From Cunninghamia lanceolata (taxonomy: Eukaryota; Streptophyta; Pinopsida; Cupressales; Cupressaceae), in the NCBI GenBank assembly GCA_027924645.1, contig BSBN01001750.1, forward strand, positions 806,001 through 870,000: a stretch of 64,000 nt of DNA. The letters run 5' to 3'. The notes beneath the pieces were generated by a model, which worked only from the letters and a program-made list of their open reading frames with translations, was not told the origin of the DNA and did not search any database. The translations under genes were made by a program, and so were the position numbers. Shown piece by piece: positions 11,373 through 22,522 of the stretch (position 1 is its first letter; each line of letters begins with the position of its first letter).

Positions 11373-12287
11373 CTTCCCCTCACCATTGTTTCAGATAGAG
11401 ACTCAAAGTTTATAGGCCTCTTTTGGAGAACCTTATGGAGGAAACTTGGAACCAACTTGACTTTTAGCTGTGCCTATCACCCACAAATAGATGGGTAGAC
11501 TGAAGTAGTTAATAGATCATTGGGAAACTTACTTAGATGTCTCACAAAGGAACATGGATAGCAATGGGATCTTGTTCTCCCACAGGCAGAGTATGCTTAC
11601 AATGACTCCATTAACATGAGCATAGGGAAGAGTCCTTTTGAAGTAGTGTATGGATTGAACCCAAGAGGTATATTTGAACAAAGAGATTTAAGAGGGTTAG
11701 AGAAGAGAAGTGCTGAAGGAGAGGAGTTTGCAATGGCCATGAAAGACATACATGATCAAGTCAGAGAACAACTCAAGAAGAGTGTGGACACTTACAAGAA
11801 GCATGCAGATTTGAGAAGAAGGAATGTTTAGTTCAAAGTTGGAGATCTAGTACTTGCACATCTTAGAAAAGAGAGCTTACCTAAGGGAAAATACACTAAG
11901 TTGCTAATGAAGAAGATTGGGCCATGCAAGGTGGTCCACAAGTTTGGTGAAAATGCATATGAGATAGAACTCCCTCCTAGAGTTGTTATCTCACCAATCT
12001 TTAACATTGTTGACTTATATCCTTTCAAGGAATCTTTGGATGCAGGTACTACTGTTCATGAAGGTATTGTTGATGATGAGTGGATAAGAGACCTTCCTCC
12101 TGCTGCTCTAGTCAAACTTGAAGCCATTCTTGACACCAAAGAAGTCAAGAGGACAAGACATAAGGTTTATAATGAATACTTGGTGAAGTGGCAAGGTCTT
12201 CCCCATGAAGATGCCACATGGATGACAGCTGAAGACATTGCAAAGCATGGAACAACAATCCTTGATCTGATCTCAAGTGGAAGCTAA
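11373..12287 (+). pseudogene. Chromovirus integrase C-terminal part with chromodomain
   Basis: The core resumes with the second catalytic Asp (IVSDRDSKF) and YHPQ..G.TEVVNR containing the catalytic Glu. A DNA-binding C-terminal domain follows (KIGPCKVVHKFGENAYEIELP, about 11907-11970). A chromodomain comes last, at about 12130-12280 (YLVKWQGLPHEDATWMTAEDI). Stops are TAG 11496-11498, TAG 11559-11561 and TAG 11829-11831. The first and last sit where Gln is conserved. Chromodomains tether the integration complex to histone marks such as H3K9 methylation and are the defining feature of chromoviruses. Confidence 0.9.
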
Positions 12288-13640
12288 GATCTCTTTCTCC
12301 TTGGGTATATGGTGCAGAGCCCACCATAGAAAATTTTGATTTTTTGAGCTCAACTTTGAGCCTAGGTGAAATTTTGGATTTTAAACTATTATAATAAGCC
12401 TCTAGAGGCATTTTCATGTAGTGGAGGTTGTGAATCTTCAATGTCACTTAAATTAGAACCTTCTATTTTAGTGCAGTAGAGTGGTAAGGCTCTTTTAAGC
12501 CTATTTTTTTATTTTTTCCACGTTGGAGAGATATGGAGAACGTGGATATTTATTAGAATACTATTGTATGCATGTTATTATGCCTTATTCTTGTGAATGA
12601 AGGTAGAGAATGAAGTGGGGAGTGAAGAAAATAAGAAGATTTTCCAATTTTTCTGCATTTTTCTTTAATTGTTGCTTTTCCAACGCCTAATCACAGTTCG
12701 TATTGTACTATCAAGAACAAAAATGTCTGAAATCATGGAATAGATAGTGTTAACTTTCATTTGGGTTAGATTAGGAGAGGTTTCATTGATCTTAAAGAAT
12801 TTTACAGTCTATTTCTTGAAATTGATTTGAATACCCTAGTTTTGAGGGTTTTAACAAAATCAATGGATTTCTAACCCATTCCACCTGAGTCAAATCTCCA
12901 AGTTGGGTGGAATGGGATTAATTAGTTTATATTTACTTGTTTATTATGTTGCAGGAGTAGGGGACCGAGAAAGAGCAGTGTTTGAATCCATTAAAGCCTA
13001 ATATCTTCATGTATTGGGCAAAGAAGGCTAGATAGCATAGGTGGGTATTGGTTTGATAAGAAACCCATGCATACAAATATCAAAACTTGTAAAAATAGTC
13101 TATCTGTGATGTGGGGAAGCTCATAAAAGTGGGTTTTCAGTCTTGGGTAGGGTTTTCCTCATACCTCCTTTGCAAAATATGGCTAATTGCCCTCTAGAAC
13201 AATAGGTACAGTCACTTTTTAGGGAATATGTTCCAAAACAACCTACTTTTCATGTCTGATATGTTATGGAACTCCTTAATGGGTATCCAAAAATCTATTT
13301 TTCTCATGGGTTTGTCATGAATCCTTCAAGTTATCCTCCAAAAACCTCATTTATAGGGCTACACGAAAAATAGGACTGTTGCAAAGGAATGTCTAAAAGG
13401 ATATAGAGTCAAAGTTCTTGAGGGTCTTTAGTGGTCTCAGTCTATCAAGACAAAGTGATTCAAGGTGTAATAGGAGTGGAGTAGGTTGGTTAACTCATTT
13501 GCCTTCATTTGTGCATTTTCTATCCTTTGGCAACCATGTTGCTTGAAGAGACAACTTGTCATGTTGGGACAGTCAACTTAGTGGGTCTTGAGAATCCTTT
13601 TGGTCTATCTTTGAGAGGTGTAAATTAGTCATTTTAAGGG
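12288..13640 (+). other. Post-pol region of chromovirus, LTR not delimited
   Basis: No coding frame is supported. Two hairpins are visible: ccacgtt/aacgtgg (12518-12524 with 12539-12545) and cccattccacc/ggtggaatggg (12875-12885 with 12906-12916). The 3' LTR of the chromovirus is expected here, but its partner lies off the window, so the borders cannot be set. Confidence 0.4.
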
Positions 13641-13814
13641 GGATCTCAATTTCCTTGAAAGATTTGGTAAGTCTCCCATGCATTCAAATCATATTTGGGT
13701 TACCTTTCCAAGACTTGAAAACGGGTATGAGAGTGAGAGAACAGTCAACCCAATGCATGATCAGTCCAAGGATTAGTGAAAACAATATAAATTCCATCAC
13801 CTACTCTACATCAT
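13641..13814. other. Unassigned junction segment
   Basis: This lies between the chromovirus tail and the truncated copia integrase of element II. I recognise no motif on either strand. It may be deletion-junction filler. Confidence 0.3.
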
Positions 13815-14465
13815 TAAAGCATCGGTATGCTTTGCTTTGGTTAGAGTAACCTAAAAATATTCCTTCATCACATCTTGCATCAAACTTGCCTAGATCTTGA
13901 TCTCTCTTGATATAGCATTTACTACCAAAAAATTTGAAGTATTTCATAGTAGGAGCATTTCCAAACCAAAGTTCATAAGGTATTTTACTAGTATTACCTT
14001 TGATCTACACCCGGTTAAGAGTGTAGACAACAGTACTCACAGCCTCTCTCCAATAGATATGTGGAACATTTGCCTCCATCATCATGGTTCTAGTAGCTTC
14101 TTGAATAGTCCAGTTTTTCCATTCCACAACCCCATTCTGCTAAGGAGTCCTAGGAGCAGATAATTGTCTTCTTATTCCATGCTATTCATAGAATGCATTA
14201 AACTCACCGGAGGTAAATTCTCCACCTCTGTCAGATCTCAGGCACTTTATCTTCACACCAATCTCGTTTTCCACCCTAGCCTTGAACACTTTGAATTTTT
14301 CAAGAGCCTCTGATTTCTCTCTCAAGAAAGTGACCCACATCATTTGGGAGTAATCATCAATTAGCAACATAAAACATCTATCTCCTTGCAAACTCCTAAC
14401 TCTGGCAGGACCACACAAATCAGTGTGCACAAGTTCTAACAATCCACTTGAAGATTGTTCTTTAC
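13815..14465 (-). pseudogene. Copia integrase fragment of element II
   Basis: The catalytic core starts with LELVHTDLCGPAR (first Asp), then MLLIDDYSQMMWVTFL and LRSDRGGEF (second Asp). A degraded stretch follows with the QNGVVE-type Glu region, and the SKCYIKRDQDLGKF / EGIFLGYS block characteristic of copia integrase C-terminal regions. Homology stops at about 13815. The N-terminal HHCC domain lies at about 14470-14650 with stops. It is a close relative of 32823-33780 in element IV. Confidence 0.85.
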
Positions 14466-14781
14466 TCTTGAATGTAGTTCTGCTCTATTTTCCCAACTGA
14501 CATTCCTTACACATGCTATTAGCAGGCTTTACAAGCTTTGGAAGATCTCTCATAGCCTAAGTAGTGCTTATCTTGACAATGTTATCAAAGTTTACATGAC
14601 ACATTCTCCTATGCCATAACTAACTCTGATCAATCTGAGCAATCAAACAACTTTTACCAATACCACTTAAATGAAAGATATTACCTCAAGTCTGTGTACC
14701 AGATGCAATCTCAGTTCCTGGGCTTTCCAAGACTCTGCATTTTCCATCCTTGAAATGAAGATCATACCCTTTGTCAACCAA

Positions 14782-16077
14782 CTATCCAACACTGAGAAGA
14801 TTATGCTTCAACCCTTCTACATATAATACATCATTAGTGTTATTCTTACCATCAAAAGAGATGGATTCTCTGCCACGGATTCTGCCAGCTAAATTGTCTC
14901 TAAGTTTCACAATTCCACCTTCATATATTTCCAATCTTACAAACTTACTTTTATCACCAGTCATCTGGTGAGAACATCCATTGTCAATTACCCATTCATC
15001 CTTCTCTTCAACCTGAGCAGCCAAGGCACTTTCCACATTCACACAACTAGCATATTTAGTAGGCACCGGATCTTCTTCTTTGATAGCAATGAACACCCAA
15101 TCATTTCCAAAGGTACTTCCCATATAAGATTCATCATCTGTGACTCCTTCACCAGCTTCTTGGACATAGTAGCATTTGTTTTGAACCCTAGGTCTTTTAG
15201 GGTTTGGCTTTGAAACCCTCTCCAGGTATCTTGAGGTAAAATGACCAATCTTATTGCAAGCAAAACATTTGAAAGGCAACTTTCCTTCATACTTACTGGA
15301 TCCTCTTGGTAGTCTTTTGGAAAAAAGAGCTTCAAGTTCTTCAATCTCCAATTCATCTTCTTCAAGATCCTTCCTTGCCTTCTCAAATCTAGTTAGCCTT
15401 CTTGAGGAGCTTTCACCTGGATCAAATCTTTGTTTTCCAAAAAATATTGGCCTTAAATGTCGATTCAAATTTAGGAAGATAATCACCAAACTCACTCATT
15501 TCAAATGCTGAGAGCTTGCCAACCAACTGATCTCTTCTAATAGTTGTCACAGTCCTGATCTCCTCAATAGTAGCAACTCTATGCTTGTATGAAGTAGGTA
15601 AGGATCTGAGCACTTTGCCAACAATCTCTGATTCTTCCATTTTTCCACCAGCACACCTGATACTGCACACAAGTGCATTCACCTTCTACATGTAGGAAGT
15701 GATGTTTTCATCTTCACTTATCCTTAAATTTTCATACCTACCCTTCAGGCTCTGTAACTTAGCACATTTGACATATTCATCAGCTTCATATAGAGTTTCC
15801 AACTTTTTCAAATTTCATGAGCAGTTTTCAATTCCAGGACATTTGTCATTTTTGTATCAGTCAGAACACTCAGCAAAGCTTCTTTAGCTCGAATGTTGTT
15901 TTCAACATCTTTGAGTTGATCTGCAGTTGAAGGACCTTTCTCCAGAGGCTTATACTCATCCTTAGTTATTAACCAATAAGCATCACCCATGCATTGCAAG
16001 TGGCACTCCATGTGACTCTTCCAAAGAGAGTAATTTGTTTCATCAAATCTCAGACTATCCTTCTTGTAAGTTGACAT
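14782..16077 (-). pseudogene. Copia gag and protease of element II
   Basis: The start ATG is at 16077 (MSTYKKDSLRFDETNYSLWK), by comparison with element IV. Frames 16077-15808, 15682-15422 and 15495-14782 together give the UBN2-type gag (MECHLQCMGDAYW, AKEALLS). The single zinc knuckle is damaged: CFACNKIGHFTSRY has lost its last Cys. The protease follows with WVIDNGCSHQMTG, where the catalytic D-S-G reads D-N-G. Frameshifts and stops make it non-functional. Confidence 0.87.
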
Positions 16078-16118
16078 CCTAGATCTCCTCAAGCGGCTAA
16101 TCTTCTTTTAGAGGAACC

Positions 16119-16131
16119 AGCTCTGATACCA
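16119..16131 (-). promoter_or_regulatory. Primer-binding site of element II
   Basis: On the minus strand this reads TGGTATCAGAGCT, the tRNA-iMet type with one mismatch at the last base. It lies two bases downstream of the LTR end at 16134. Confidence 0.85.
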
Positions 16132-16133
16132 AT

Positions 16134-17572
16134 TGTTGTAATTAGGGCAGACAACTAAGAGGGGGGCTGAATCAGTTGTATCAAAACCTTTATCTTCTAC
16201 TACTATTTATCTTCTTTATCACTTATAAACAGATTAATGATAGAACCATGAAAGCATAAATCAACAACACATGAGTAGAAATAAAATCAACACACATAAC
16301 ACCAGGATTTTTAGGTGGAAACCTGGTTAAGAAAAAAACCGCGGTGGGGGTTAACCCACAAGATTTATTCTCTATTAAAATAATTGAAAAATGGGGAAGG
16401 TACTTGCCTTTAGGGCATACTGCCCAGAGCTCACTGCTCAAAGAGGCTCACTGCCTACAAGATAATTGTATGATTAACACAGAAAGATTGAATAGAGAAA
16501 CAACATCTACTTCATGCAAGGTTCAGTTCCATTGATGCACACAATACTTCTGTTCTGCCCCCTAACACTTCTTCACTATCTCCTCATCCTTTACTGCTCT
16601 TCCTCTTCTCTGCTCTTCCTTTTTCTTTTCTTAGGATCTTACAATTTTCGCACAAGGATGCATTTCCACAACTCAACCACACATATTTATATGCTTCATC
16701 AACCTTGGAATAAACATCAAGGTCGGCACTACAAACATCAAACTTAATACGAATCACTATACTGTCAGCCAAACATAGCTAGGACCTAAATCTTCCTCAA
16801 ACAACACACCACACTTCATAGAACTTCTCTTAAAACATCCGCAACATGCACAAAGCATCCGGTTGGCCAAGACTAGAAAGAACAATAACATCCAAAGAAA
16901 TCTTCAACCACGAGATCAAACCTCAATGCAGATCACCAACACAATAGGAACAGGATCCAGAGATCTCCACAAGCACAATGAAATCAACAAGAACAACTAC
17001 ACAACTTCAAATTATCAGAATCACTTGCATCTTCATACTGAAATGTAAGAATACCAGCTTCCATGACTGTCACACTAGAAAGATTGCTTATGGACCTCCA
17101 AACCTCGAACCACTTGACTTGAGGATACACACTGACATCCCAAACATACATGTAGATCTGCAGATCACAATATTCCAATGCGGATCAATCTGGACCAATT
17201 TCCTGTCACTCTATCACATCTAAACAACTACAAAACCCGGTTCAACTCAGATGGCCATAACTTCAGAAATTCTTCATGTGGATCCTTCAAATCTTGACTG
17301 GAGTAACTTTAGACAATCCTTTTCAACACCCTTTGGTCTGTAGACTCTGATCTTCATCTCACTGGGAATGCAGAGCAATCTACTTCACTGAATTGCACTA
17401 TCTTCACTGTCTCTTATAGAGAGATATATAACTCACTTGATTCTTTCGGAGGAGCTAATTTTCTCAATATCCTCAACATACAAGTCTTCTAAAAAGGAAT
17501 ACAGTTGACACCAATGACAACAAGGATATGTTGACATCAATGACAACACCGTTTACGCACATATTTGCAACA
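16134..17572 (-). repeat. 5' LTR of element II
   Basis: 1,439 bp. On the minus strand it begins TGTTGCAAATATGTGCGTAAACGG and ends in CAACA next to the primer site. It is the same family as the element IV LTR (the tgttgcaaatatgtgc.taa start and the attgatgtcaacatatccttg block) but longer. It contains CAGTGAGC-type repeats at about 16425-16465. Confidence 0.9.
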
Positions 17573-18839
17573 ATCCTTTCAACCCTTTTCATATCAAAGT
17601 TGTAAATCCATTGCAGATTACAAGGGAACTAGCCCATAATCTGGAGGTTCAAGCTCACCATAGGTCACCCACAACATGAGTTTGATCCCATGTTACACAT
17701 GATTGCTGAGCTTCATAGCTTTGCATAAATGGGTGCAATCCTGCTCGTCACCAATAACCTCTGGAGGACTAAGATGGATCAATTATACATTTATTCATGA
17801 ACCACAACTACTGCAATTATCAACAAGAGTATTCTACTTAACTCACAATGCATTTATAAAACAACAGAAAACAACTTTAACAAGAATGCATAAATAAATA
17901 GGAAAATAAATGAAGTGAAGTCCAGTACCTTGAGTGGCTGGCTCAAGGGACTGAGTCACTTAGCTGGAAATCAAATCTAACTCAGATACTCACACATCCA
18001 TATAACACATAGTTCCATTCATTTCATATCACGAACAAAATATTATTTTCATATTGCATTCAATAATTGCATTTTTTAACAATTCATGTGTGGAGCTTCT
18101 AATATTGAATAAAAACTAACAAATGAGTAACTGGATAACTAATTAACTAACTTGACTCCGAGCTCATCCCTTAACTTATACAACATGGGAGTCTTATGCA
18201 ACTACCAACTAACTACAATCATTAATCCATTCCTAGATATTAGGATACAGGGTTAAGATTGATTTATTAATTCTAATTGAACAAAGGAAGGAGAATCCTA
18301 TTCAAATAAGAATTCCTATGCAACAGCTCATATGAGAAACACATAAGTTGTATTTAGAATATTGGAACAAGTCTACTTCTTCTACATTTATTCCTTCCCA
18401 CAATGATTCACGTTCAGCTTCCAACTGTCTACACTTTTGGTGGCTTGACTTCAACTTCCTTCAATTCTCCTATTCTGCGACTTCCTGCAAATTCTTCTCT
18501 CCTTGATGCCACGTGCTTGTTGCTACACAGGGGTTAATCACAAAACATATGTACACAAATAACCTCCATAATTAAACCATAGAACTTCATCTATATTGCA
18601 TACATACTCATGTTCAAATCATTCAATTGATAAATATCATCACCATATTTCATATTAACAAAATAGGTTCAAGGTTTTGCAACGTATATAAAAAGATAGT
18701 ATATCATGATGGTAATGGTTGAAAAGTATCTAGAAGATCATGTGGAAAAATGTTTGAAAGCATATAAAAACTACACAACAGAGGCCAATATTTAACCCCA
18801 TCACTAAGTATCGTTACATGCTTAGACAATGTTTGACAA
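17573..18839. other. Intergenic, no gene seen
   Basis: AT-rich sequence with no supported coding frame, LTR or RNA motif. It ends where LTR-like sequence begins. Confidence 0.5.
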
Positions 18840-19917
18840 TGACACAGTGCAGCTTCTGATGGTCCGCATTTCACCGCATGATTATATTATGCTATGTGGT
18901 TCTGAAGGTAAGCTTGGGGATTCCTAAAGAGTCTTAGCTATGAATTTGAGCAAGTTTGTGGTCCGCATTGAAAGTTGTGTTTTGACAGTTAAAATGAACC
19001 TGTGATAGTCTATGTATGAGGTCGACCTGATACTTTTACCTGGGTGCAGTAAGAGCTATTGATTGGAAGCATATCTTAAGTGGTTCTATAGTTGAAGCTG
19101 ACATGTATGAATATGTTTCAAGTGTTGAATTGGTTCACAAAATATTTTGATGAAAGAATTCGGCTGACAAGTTACACAAGGCATAAGTACACGTTTCATC
19201 TTTGTAGGCTGACCTAATTTGAAGATTGCAAGTGTTGCAGATATATATATGAGATAGGTGTAAATGTAGGTGGTGTTAAGGTAAGTAAGATGAGTATTGG
19301 TGGTTGTGCTTCCTTCCCATTTCAATGTTTGAAAAGGTGTGTGTGAATATGAATGTGTGTGTCTACGACATGCGAAGTTTTGTGATTTTGTAAGGGCGAC
19401 AAGTGCAGAAGAAGAGAGATCTTATTTTCATGTAAGAGCAGAGCAATATAACAGAGCAGTTTAGGATGAAGAGTTTTGAGATAGTTTTTTCAGCTACATT
19501 GAAGCTATATTCATGCATTTGAAGATGCAACTATAGCAATTTATTTTAGCGGTGAGCCACCCTTTCTTTCTTTTCTTTTGGTAGTGAGCATGTATGCAGT
19601 GAGTATCGTTTTGTCGACAGTGAGTCCTTAAGGGCAGTGAGCCCGCTCACTGGACAATGATCCCTAAGGTAGTGAGCCTCTTTGTAATTTGGTATTGTTA
19701 CTACATAATATATTGAGCTAATACTCACCGTGGTTTTTCCCTTTTTGGGTTTTCCAAGTAAAAATCTTGGTGTTCATGTGTTATGGTTTATGGTTTTCCT
19801 TTCTATGCTTGATTTTCTTTACCATTATTGAATGTGGCAAATGGATTAAAGTTTTAATAAGTGAATGGTTTAATAGAATATTGATTCATCCCCCCTCAAT
19901 ACTTTGGGTGTTCAACA
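18840..19917 (+). repeat. LTR (solo or truncated) next to copia RT fragment
   Basis: This has the features of the Sirevirus-type LTRs in the window: a gtggtccgcattgaa block, the repeats gtcgacagtgagtcc / gggcagtgagccc / ggtagtgagcctc (19613-19680), then ctcaccgtggtttttcccttt and an end ...gggtgttcaaca at 19917. The left border is approximate. No duplication of the following GATGT was found upstream, so it may be 5'-truncated. Confidence 0.72.
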
Positions 19918-20745
19918 GATGTGGCTCCCTCTAGCCTAATTCACCAATAAAAAAAGTATGTGAATACTATTTTGCACAGATTTAGCATGCAAGATTGCAA
20001 TCTAGTTAGAATTCATTTACCAGTTGGTACTAAGCTTTCATTAGATATGTTTCCTAAGAATGAGGATGATTTAGATTATATGTTTGATGTACCATATGCT
20101 ACTGTTGTAGGAAGTTTGATGTATGCAATGGTTTGCACTAGACCAAATATTGCCCAAGCAGTGGGAGTTTTGAGCAGGTTTATGTCTAACCTTGGTAGAC
20201 AACATTAGAGTTATGCAAAGATGGTGTTAATATATTTATGTGGTACTTCTAATGACTATTTGGTTTATTCTGGTACTAACAATGTGGATAAGACATTAGA
20301 CATACATGGTTTTGTTGATGCAGATTGGGTAGGTGACTTGGATAGTTGAAGGTCCACTAGTGGTTATGTGTTTTCTTTGTTTCAAGGAGTTGTGAGTTGG
20401 ATGAGTAAAAGGAAGCCCACCATTTATTTATCCACCATAGAAGCTACTCATGTCTCAAGTAGGTAGTTTGGTTACAAAGATTATGTACATGTATTGGTTT
20501 TGATTACAAGATTATTCATATTGGTTGTGATAGCCAGAGTGCAATATGTTTGGCCAAGAACCCCATGTATCATGCACAAACTAAGTATGTGGATGTTCAA
20601 TGCCATTTTATTCATGAAATGATTGATAATGGTTAGATTGAGATGAAGAAGGTTGACACTCAGGAGAATGTTACAGATTCACTTACTAAACCTATGAGCA
20701 CATAAAAGTTTACGTGGTGCAGGAAGGCCATGGGCCTTATTCCTA
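19918..20745 (+). pseudogene. Copia RT tail and RNase H of element III
   Basis: Copia signatures are the RT C-terminal part (KYVNTILHRFSMQDCN), YATVVGSLMYAMVCTRPNIAQAV, then RNase H with [21 protein letters not shown] (catalytic Asp) and [14 protein letters not shown]. Stops and a frameshift after about 20460 spoil the rest. The VGSLMYA style differs from elements II and IV, so this is a separate copia lineage. Gag to mid-RT is missing on the left, where an LTR abuts. Confidence 0.85.
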
Positions 20746-20796
20746 GCACTTGGTTGTTTTATGTTTTCCTTTGGATGTATTTATAATGTATGATGT

Positions 20797-21480
20797 CAAG
20801 TGGGAGAATGTTAGGATTAAGGTGCCATCAACCTTGTAAATCCTATTTATTTAGTTACTCTTAATATTGTTTATAAATCATTCATAAGGGAGTATTCGCC
20901 AAGTAGCGATCTTGTTTTAGTTGCATTCCAGATCCTTGTACCTAATGGGGGATGTGTGAGGGCTTCCCCCCACCCCTGACTATTGTCATTGGGGGTCTAG
21001 GGGGTGGTGACAACTTCTTAGCCCCCCTAGTGGGGGTTCAGGGGCAGTACCCTCGAAGAGAAATTTTTTAGAAAATTGCCTTGTAAAATATTATAATTTC
21101 ATAGTCAACTAGACCGTTCATCATTAGGTCACAGATCTAATGGTAGAAGTTATGTTAGAGTTTTTTTCCCTGGAAGGCAACACTCTTTTAAGAGGATATT
21201 GTGTTACAATTGTGGATGAGTATTACAAGTGTTGTTGGATTGAAGACTAAAGAGGAGATTGATAGCATTGTATTGTAAACTCTATTGAAGTTAATACAGA
21301 TTGTGGAGTTTTTTCCTGAAAGAGTTTCTCCACATAAACATTGTGTTATGTGTTTGATCTTCTATTCCACTATTTCTTCATTTTGATTTCTTACTATTTC
21401 CATTTTGGTTATGCATTAGATTAATAGTTACAGTTGTAATTAGTTTTCCATTCTATAGTTGTTCACCTTCATTTCTAACA
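20797..21480 (+). repeat. 3' LTR of element III with polypurine tract
   Basis: The polypurine tract caagtgggagaa (20797-20808) is followed by TGTTAGGATT at 20809, and the repeat closes with TTTCTAACA at 21480. This gives a 672 bp LTR with six-base inverted ends TGTTAG/CTAACA. It contains a G/C-rich nested hairpin: cccctga/tcagggg (20973-20979 with 21038-21044) around ctagggg/cccctag (20997-21003 with 21024-21030). The five bases after it are ATATT. No 5' copy is in the window. Confidence 0.85.
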
Positions 21481-22522
21481 ATATTATGGCTATGAGAGAT
21501 ATAAAGATGAAGTAATGTAAATCAATTTCAAAATTTAAAATAAGAAAATTAGTAAGATATCAAATTGGAAAATGAAACTTTAAAGGTGAATCCAAGGGTG
21601 GATAGGGTTGGCAAAAGTAAGGTCACACAATAAATCACAACCCTAATATAAGAGTAGGATAAAACCCTAAGAAAATTTAGAATTATGATTAAAGCCACGA
21701 GAAACATATATCTAAAAGCTCAATTATAAATAATAGTAAACCCTAAGGCAAAACCCTAGGGGGTGTTTGTATGTTAGGTTCACCAAAAATGTAAAGAAAA
21801 TGAAATTATGTAAATGCTTTACACGAATAATCTAGGATAATAAATAAATGTAAATAGTTAAACATAAATAAATTAGATTAATTCTAGAGCTAGGTAAATA
21901 AATGATGAATTTTTTTAACAAATTAAATAGGAGGATAGATGCACTTAGATTTGGGAACAATGATGAAGAGACATTGTTGATGTCAATATAGAATCATTCA
22001 CCATAGACCACGTACAAATATTGATGGTCTTAGTTTGGAGGATGTTTTGGGCTCTATGCAATATTAGAATTCATTGTGGTTTAGATCTAAGTCCCTCAAG
22101 CTTAAACATGAGTGTGATGGATTTGATTTGATGCGCAAGAATGAACTTGGACATGTGGGAATGAACAAACATAATGCGTGTGTAGTGACATGTTTTCCTT
22201 TGCCTTCCTTGTGTCAAACTTTGTGAAAGCAGTGTTTACAAACACTTTTGGGGAGATTGCTAGGGTCAAGTTTGCCTAGGTCAAACCCCTTAAAGGTCTA
22301 GCTTTATGGTTTTGAGAAAATATTGAAGACAACATGTGCATATGTTCATATAGCCTATATGATTTTGATGCAGATTATGATTCTTTGTCCCTTACAAAAT
22401 GAAGTGTGCTCTAGTGATTTCTCCTTCATCATTTTTCCTAGATATTCATGATGATCATCTCATGCACTTTGAATGTCTTTAAATACCTTGGACCATAGCA
22501 ATAAGTCACACAAACATGTGTT
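21481..22522. other. Intergenic, no gene seen
   Basis: AT-rich sequence. A few isolated aaaccctaa words occur but not in tandem. No coding frame or LTR is supported. Confidence 0.5.

Larger units (their letters stand above)
7304..13640 (+). mobile_element. Chromovirus-type Ty3/gypsy element, 5' part displaced
   Basis: A degenerate gag-pol runs in the order zinc knuckle, protease, RT, RNase H, integrase, chromodomain, which is diagnostic of chromoviruses. Its start lies left of element I, outside the window. Its integrase is split by a solo LTR at 10122-11372. The right end is not resolved: 12288 to about 13640 should hold the 3' untranslated region and an LTR, but no second LTR copy is available for comparison. 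The boundary near 13640 is only where recognisable sequence changes. Confidence 0.8.
13815..17572 (-). mobile_element. Element II: 3'-truncated copia (Sirevirus-like) element
   Basis: Read on the minus strand, the order is LTR (17572-16134), primer site, gag, protease and integrase core, then an abrupt end at about 13815 within the integrase C-terminal region. RT, RNase H and the 3' LTR are missing. Its gag and integrase are close relatives of those in element IV (the same MSTYKKDSLRFD start and SKCYIKRD block). The five bases right of the LTR are ATCCT. The matching duplication is lost with the truncated end. Confidence 0.87.

Noticed and set aside
17703..17897. 64-codon open frame between elements II and III
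   Set aside because: No motif, no context and composition like the surrounding non-coding DNA.
21700..21770. aaaccctaa words suggesting telomere-type repeats
   Set aside because: They are isolated and not in tandem, which is expected by chance in AT-rich plant DNA.
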